From Nilaparvata lugens (Eukaryota > Arthropoda > Insecta > Hemiptera > Delphacidae): a DNA stretch of 64,000 nt. This document shows, in pieces, positions 60,846-64,000 of this stretch. The stretch covers positions 49,913,994 through 49,977,993 of the forward strand of contig NC_052505.1 in NCBI RefSeq assembly GCF_014356525.2, written 5' to 3'. The notes below the pieces were generated by a model that ran no database searches, was not told the DNA's origin, and was given only the letters and a program-made list of their open reading frames with translations. Numbering within the stretch: position 1 is the first letter of the stretch; every line of letters starts with the position of its first letter. A program made the translations under genes and the position numbers.

Positions 60846-61580
60846 CGGGGTACCGAGCTCCGCTCGTTATTTATTTATTGATAAACAAAACAAAATTCTT
60901 TAAAATGATTGGGGAGCGACTATTATGCAAAGCCCAAAACTGTCTCTTCCCCGAATTTTGATTTATACACTAAAATTACTCCAAAAAGTGGGTTATGTTC
61001 CATTACTGTTCAATTTCATTTTACTTGAATTCAGGTCCAATTTCCAGTTCAAACATTCATGAACAGAAAAGCTCCAATTAAGATTATTTACATACCAAAT
61101 TGAAAAACAAAATAACACTCACTAATCACTTAAAACTGTAAAATAATGATTAACTTTGAAAATTCTGATATACTTTAATTTTGAATGATATATCATGTTA
61201 TGTTCAGTTATTTACCCTTCAAACTCTTAAGGTCTCTCTATCTTTCAGGTCGTGTTTATATTTTACAGCTGGCTATACGTCAGCTTATGAATTTCGGGAA
61301 TGAGATATTTTGATTTTCCACAGACGCATTCGCTAACTAACTTTTTTATCATTCACAGACGACGAAAGTCTCAGCTGTTTTTTCAAGGATGAATTTTCCT
61401 TTTAATGTCGTTCAGCGAGTTTTCTCAGGGATGAGACATAATGAAGTCGAATTTTTATATCATAAACCTACTATGTTCCAAATTTCGTGAAAATCATTAG
61501 AGCCGTTTTCGAGATCTGTTGGATATAAATAACTACATAACCATACAAATATATACAGAAATTGCTCGCTTAATATAATA
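60846..61580 (+). mobile_element. Interspersed element copy 2 (Helitron-like family)
   Basis: It starts CGGGGTACCGAGCTCCGCTC and ends ATTGCTCGCTTAATATAATA. It shares both halves with 47571-48085, with one half inverted relative to the other copy. The middle (61000-61245) has no counterpart there. It lies in a BBS4 intron. Confidence 0.6.
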
Positions 61581-61891
61581 GGATGGCATGGTGATTTCTA
61601 TTATAATAATATTATTGATATTCCTTTTAAAGTATTAAAGACTCCTTGTGAGCTGAAGATATGAGCCTGATAAATAACTGAAATTAATATAGTGTAAAGT
61701 GAAAGATGATAGCCTCAGCTAAGTAAATCACTTACCTTTTGATTACATGCATAGCACACTACTATTGAAATAAAAGATTGTGGGTATTTGTAAAGTGTAT
61801 GTCAATAAAATGTCTACAGATGGCAATTTACTGAGATGTTGCAATTATTCAAATGCTGATGAATTAATAATTATCAATAGAATGTGTTTAC

Positions 61892-62045
61892 CTGAATGAT
61901 TGATCCAGCAGCTAATAGCGATTTGGTACATGTCTGTTCATGAGCGAGTGCCGATCCAAATTTGTCAAACGCCGATTGTGGATCTCCCCTGTTCATTTGC
62001 AGAACGCCAAATTCAGTGTACAAGTCACTGCTGGATGGATATAGT
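61892..62045 (-). CDS. BBS4: BBS4 exon, TPR
   Basis: The acceptor is CACAATTTTCAG and the donor CAG|GTAAAC. One base completes a Gln codon, then LYPSSSDLYTEFGVLQMNRG, DPQSAFDKFGSALAHE and KSLLAAGSIIQ. It aligns with BBS4 (ENTELLTTLGLLYLQLG...AILAAGSMMQ). It ends in phase 0, as the next exon requires. Confidence 0.92.
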
Positions 62046-62646
62046 CTGAAAATTGTGAAAAGATATTTGAGTATTATTATAAAATCAATTGTATTGTTAA
62101 TAGGCTGTAGTCAAAAGAAATATTTCTATTACATAAAATATTCGGTGTACCGTACTGAATCAAATTTTATTGTGAAATAGTTTACAACTTTGAAAATTAA
62201 CTGGAAAATTGACGTGTGAGAAACAATTATAACCCATATTGAAAAATCAAAAAATAATTATCATGCAACAAGGACATGAAATTACAAAAATAATTAATGA
62301 AATACCCAACTACAGTAATTGCAAGTTAAGATATAAATAGTTTATCATTATTTTTTTTACTCTGAAATATTGGATAAAATTCTGAACCTATATTCAAAAT
62401 ATTCAACAAAGTCGTGTAATTATGCAAATACAAGACTATGACCTACTACTTTTTATTCATTTGATGACAACAAGCTACAGAACTTCTTATGATTGTCTCC
62501 TTCACGGATACAGCAATTCAAATTTTAATGTACAATGCAGATAGAGTAAGATTTTTAATCTTCTCAACATTGCATGCATCTTCAACTCATCGAAATAAAA
62601 TAACTCTCTTGAAGTCCGAAATGAATTAATTGAATAATGGTCTTAC

Positions 62647-62809
62647 TGCAAGGCTACAGTATAAATCTCAGCAGCAGCCTTCAAATCACCCAGCTTGATG
62701 AAGCACTCAGCCAAAGCGACATACGACTCTTCAGTCTTACCAAGCTGAACGGCTCTGGTCAGGTATTCTCTCGCCTTGTCATATTGTTCCAAATTCAAGT
62801 AACATCTCC
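62647..62809 (-). CDS. BBS4: BBS4 exon, TPR
   Basis: The acceptor is GAATGAATTGCAG and the donor CA|GTAAGA. It reads RCYLNLEQYDKAREYLTRAV, then ESYVALAECFIKLGDLKAAA and EIYTVAL. It corresponds to the BBS4 segment CYIYLKQFNKAQDQL...GDLDKAIEIYKKAV. Both ends split codons that are completed correctly by the neighbouring exons (Gly upstream, Gln downstream). Confidence 0.92.
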
Positions 62810-63469
62810 CTGCAATTCATTCATAATATTTTATTGAAATATTTATGAATCATTGGAATATTATTATAATGAAACTTTTCGGAATATTGGAATTTTGGAT
62901 GCAATCATCTGGTTTAATCATAATCAATTGCAATAGAACTAAGTGTAGGGTTAGCCTACCGTAGACTACTATCATTAGATAGTTTTATATATACGCGTAT
63001 AACTATACTTCTCTTTTGACAATTGGAAAAATAATTTCAATTATTTCTGAGAAACTTCCACCCCCTTCTATCTTTTAAAACAAAAAAATCTCCAACATGT
63101 CAAAAATTTCATGTTTTCTGCTCGACATTGACGAACATAATCAGTAAATTGAAAAATAATTATAGGTCGGATAAAAATGATCCAGACACCAATAAAGAGG
63201 AGACATTTTCCCGTTATTTTTATATAAATTTCTCACGCATTACGACGCCCCATGATTCTCAGAGAAGTGATATTCAAAAGAAAAATCAATTTTCGCATGC
63301 TTCCAATTTCATCAAAAAAGTTAAATCTTCTTTTAATCCTTTAACCCTGAAACTTTTTTAGAACTACTGGGATATCGGGGATCATATTCTACATCCAATT
63401 CTGAAGTTAAATTGGAAATTTTAGAAAGTTGCAATTTTACACGATTTGGCAACCCTCTATAATTTCTTC

Positions 63470-63665
63470 GGATGCAGGTCCAAGTCTCAACTTATTTTAC
63501 ACAGACTATAGAAAAACCAGCCGGGACACACATATTTTGGCGGCCAGCTGGTGTACCACTTTTGTCACCATCCCAGCTACCGTTGGGAAAGCAGCATTGG
63601 TGTCCCAGGCACAAGCACCACTCTGGTGGCTCTCTGGTGTTGCACTGGCTTGCCAATGTCCCAAT
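63470..63665. other. GC-richer block in a BBS4 intron, unidentified
   Basis: About 190 bp of markedly higher GC between two BBS4 exons, preceded by an acceptor-like GGATGCAG. Three overlapping open frames (two plus, one minus) cross it, so the strand is undetermined. No domain is recognised. It may be a repeat unit or an exon of an unknown gene. Confidence 0.25.
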
Positions 63666-63758
63666 AAGGTAATAAGGTACAAGTCTAATAGAGTAGCAAT
63701 CAAACTAGTCAACATAGCAATGCTTGTATTGAAATCAAGGCGATGTGTGTGAATTCAC

Positions 63759-63853
63759 CTAAATTGTAATAGATAACTGGGTCAGGACTTTCTGCTATTT
63801 TTTCTGCTTCCAGGTATCCTTCAATTGCGAGTTGATATCTTCCAAATAGATAT
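63759..63853 (-). CDS. BBS4: BBS4 exon, TPR (most upstream one in the window)
   Basis: The acceptor is CTTTTTCTTGCAG and the donor TTAG|GTGAAT. It reads YLFGRYQLAIEGYLEAEKIA, then ESPDPVIYYNL. It matches BBS4 LFLLGKHKAAIEVYNEA...CHNLG at the start of the TPR array. The first base belongs to a codon begun in an exon beyond the right edge. The N-terminal exons and promoter lie past 64000. Confidence 0.88.
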
Positions 63854-64000
63854 CTGCAAGAAAAAGTATTGTGGTATTGTTAAGTGTTATAGACGAGGTA
63901 CCGTATGTAATAATTCATTGTATGATAATGTAACTATAAAACACTGAATATCATAAAGACTGAGTTTTGATAAAAATTGAATTGTCATTGAGAATGACAG

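Overview
The window is AT-rich nuclear DNA from an animal, almost certainly an insect. Genes are split by long introns, most of the sequence is non-coding, and it is full of transposable elements (TEs). A Ly6/quiver-type gene of insect style, a BBS4 gene and the style of the MITE and foldback elements suggest a hemipteran such as a planthopper. That placement is inference from memory of such genomes, not a database result.

Layout. (1) 1-2500: the last two coding exons of an unidentified plus-strand gene (84-293 and 1883-2138), joined in frame, then a poly(A) signal. (2) 2.5-8.6 kb: AT-rich intergenic DNA with one TTAA-flanked MITE candidate. (3) 8650-40541: a plus-strand gene for a small secreted Ly6-domain protein. 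It has an Inr/DPE-type promoter, a signal-peptide exon (8751-8829), a 31.5 kb intron and a cysteine-rich exon (40380-40541); its last exon was not found. The intron holds a 2.3 kb-period duplication, a 1383 bp hAT element with a perfect 8 bp target duplication, a 241 bp tandem repeat, a tRNA-like Pol III head, an 850 bp 14-mer minisatellite with higher-order structure, G-rich tracts, two CRE-like sites and transposase relics. (4) 40.5-46.3 kb: no sure gene, one 204-codon open frame. (5) 46719 to beyond 64000, minus strand: the 3' two-thirds of BBS4, six exons with matching phases. Its 12.4 kb intron is packed with TEs, chief among them a 4+ kb CR1/L2-like LINE (about 54.8-59.2 kb).

The most interesting signal is in that LINE. 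Its ORF2 (endonuclease plus reverse transcriptase) is uninterrupted but has no ATG ahead of the endonuclease domain. It lies in the -1 frame relative to ORF1 (coiled coil plus SGNH esterase). A T_TTT_TTA heptamer sits in the right phase just inside the overlap. A second heptamer, T_TTA_AAA, sits in the right phase at the only other frame break, between the ORF1 N-terminal part and the ORF1 body. The element can therefore be read as three frames joined by two -1 steps. One lost base in an A run is the simpler explanation for the first break.
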